Shown here: one piece after another, positions 63,099 to 64,000 of the stretch
How the letters are laid out: the number at the start of each line of letters is the position of its first letter
Numbering within the stretch: the stretch's first letter is position 1
From: Winogradskyella eximia
Lineage (GTDB): Bacteria > Bacteroidota > Bacteroidia > Flavobacteriales > Flavobacteriaceae
DNA length: 64,000 nt
Assembly (NCBI RefSeq): GCF_003386165.1
Contig: NZ_QRDV01000005.1
Location: forward strand, 124,001 to 188,000
Direction of reading: 5' to 3'
Position numbers and translations under genes: made by a program
The notes under the pieces: generated by a model
The model's input: only the letters and a program-made list of their open reading frames with translations
Told to the model about the DNA's origin: nothing
The model's database searches: none

Positions 63099-64000
63099 AT
63101 GAACTATTTAACACAATTATTTGACAAATTTACAGCATCCTTTGGTGAAAGCCTTTCTGGTGTTATTGCCGCAATTTTAATTCTTATAATTGGCTGGTTT
63201 ATCGCTGGTTTTATTAAACGAATGACAACAAAACTCATTAAAAAAACAGGTATTGATGACAAATTAAAAAGTTCCTCATTAAAGCTATCTAGCTTTGTAG
63301 GTAAGCTTTTATATTTCTTAGTCATGATTTTTGTTTTTATGCTTGCTCTAGGAAAACTAGGTTTAACGGAAGTCCTCGATCCGATAAAAAACTTGCTTAA
63401 TGGATTTACAAATTACATCCCTAATATTATTGGTGCTGGTTTAGTAGCCTATATTGGTTATATGCTAGCGACAATAGTTTCTGAATTGGTAGAATTATCT
63501 GGTGACACCATTAAGAAATTTACTCCAAAACTTAAACTTCCTGAAAACCTTGACGTAGTAAAAATTCTAAAAAAGGTAGTTTTCATATTCGTATTTATAC
63601 CATTACTGATTTCTGCTTTTCATATTTTAGACATGAAAGCGATATCAGAACCTGCAACATCTATGTTGAGCTCGTTTTTTGAAGCTATTCCTAGAATCAT
63701 AGTGGCTACTCTTATCATACTCATATTTGTATTTGTTGGTAGATTTGTAGCGCAACTTTTAAAAGAATTATTACAGAGTCTTAATATAGATGGTTTAGTG
63801 TCTAAAATGAACATGAGTGAATATGTCGGTACTAAAAGTGTTGCTAAACTAATATCTAATATCGCTTATGCGCTTATAGTTGTATTTGGAATGCTTACAG
63901 CTTTCGAAAAATTAGAATTCACACAACTAACAGAAATCATTGATACTGTTTTAGCTTATGCAGGTAAAATCTTATTTGGTATTGTAATAATCGGTATTGG
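63099..64000 (+). CDS. MscS-like mechanosensitive channel with TM-helix repeats (cut by window edge)
   Basis: An ATG at 63099 opens a frame of 300 codons that reaches base 64000. It contains MNYLTQLFDKFTASFGESLSGVIAAILILIIGWFIAGF and further repeated helix pairs of the conserved TM-helix type (YIPNIIGAGLVAYIGYMLA, AIPRIIVATLIILIFVFVGRFVAQLLKELL) that precede MscS beta domains in Bacteroidota. The MscS domain itself is beyond the window. Presumably an inner-membrane osmotic safety valve. Confidence 0.82.
   Translation, partial: MNYLTQLFDKFTASFGESLSGVIAAILILIIGWFIAGFIKRMTTKLIKKTGIDDKLKSSSLKLSSFVGKLLYFLVMIFVFMLALGKLGLTEVLDPIKNLLNGFTNYIPNIIGAGLVAYIGYMLATIVSELVELSGDTIKKFTPKLKLPENLDVVKILKKVVFIFVFIPLLISAFHILDMKAISEPATSMLSSFFEAIPRIIVATLIILIFVFVGRFVAQLLKELLQSLNIDGLVSKMNMSEYVGTKSVAKLISNIAYALIVVFGMLTAFEKLEFTQLTEIIDTVLAYAGKILFGIVIIGI

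Noticed and set aside
1..64000. tRNA genes, CRISPR arrays and prophage
   Set aside because: Scanning intergenic spaces by eye gave no cloverleaf-like tRNA, no regular repeat-spacer pattern and no phage structural gene.

Overview
The window is an AT-rich chromosomal segment from a member of the Bacteroidota, almost certainly a marine Flavobacteriaceae bacterium. The evidence is a type IX secretion target, a TonB-dependent receptor with a carboxypeptidase-like regulatory domain, tandem small outer-membrane beta-barrels, DUF3822/RsmD and DUF2752/CCC-motif gene pairs, and several promoters with the Bacteroidota -7 element TAnnTTTG. Most genes are chromosomal housekeeping or metabolic genes. I see no complete insertion sequence, prophage, tRNA or CRISPR array.

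Layout. 1-5.0 kb (minus strand): an acetate/organic-acid uptake block, with a truncated CbrA-like symporter/sensor protein, a two-subunit sodium:solute symporter and a porin. 5.1-10 kb: a transposase-derived DNA-binding protein, a DUF779/aldehyde dehydrogenase operon with a divergent AraC regulator and a likely operator, and a Na+/alanine symporter. 10.3-13.8 kb: a PL7 alginate lyase lipoprotein and small genes. 13.9-17.6 kb: a compact five-gene operon (kdsB, HAD phosphatase, CAT-like acetyltransferase, KdnB-like Kdo 8-oxidase, PlsC-like acyltransferase) that looks like a Kdo/lipopolysaccharide modification unit. 17.7-25.4 kb: DUF4126, a RecD-like helicase, a DUF3822-rsmD operon, RNase P RNA, an MFS transporter and an M48 lipoprotein protease. 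25.5-34.2 kb: a GH31 alpha-glucosidase, an unrecognised membrane pair and the glgA-glgC-glgB glycogen operon. 34.4-37 kb: a lipoprotein MsrB, a DinB-like protein and lpdA. 37.2-42.2 kb: six small beta-barrel genes interrupted by aroQ, some separated by near-identical terminators. 42.4-46.7 kb: xerD, a PAS histidine kinase, and a two-gene unit encoding a LicD-family phosphotransferase and a GpsA-TagD fusion. 47-49.6 kb: rny, a likely 6S RNA, zapA and a ZapB-like coiled coil. 49.9-64 kb: an M23 peptidase, TonB receptor, T9SS cargo protein, cysteine desulfurase, Smr protein, ornithine aminotransferase, an ECF sigma operon and a truncated MscS-like channel.

The most distinctive element is the LicD + GpsA-TagD pair. 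It predicts CDP-glycerol (or a related CDP-polyol) synthesis and transfer of its phospho-polyol to a surface glycan. The dehydrogenase half has Asn at two positions where GpsA enzymes carry catalytic Lys and Asp. Other points of note are the Kdo operon that lacks a visible kdnA, the 6S RNA candidate next to zapA, and a 21-bp-period direct repeat in front of the AraC gene.
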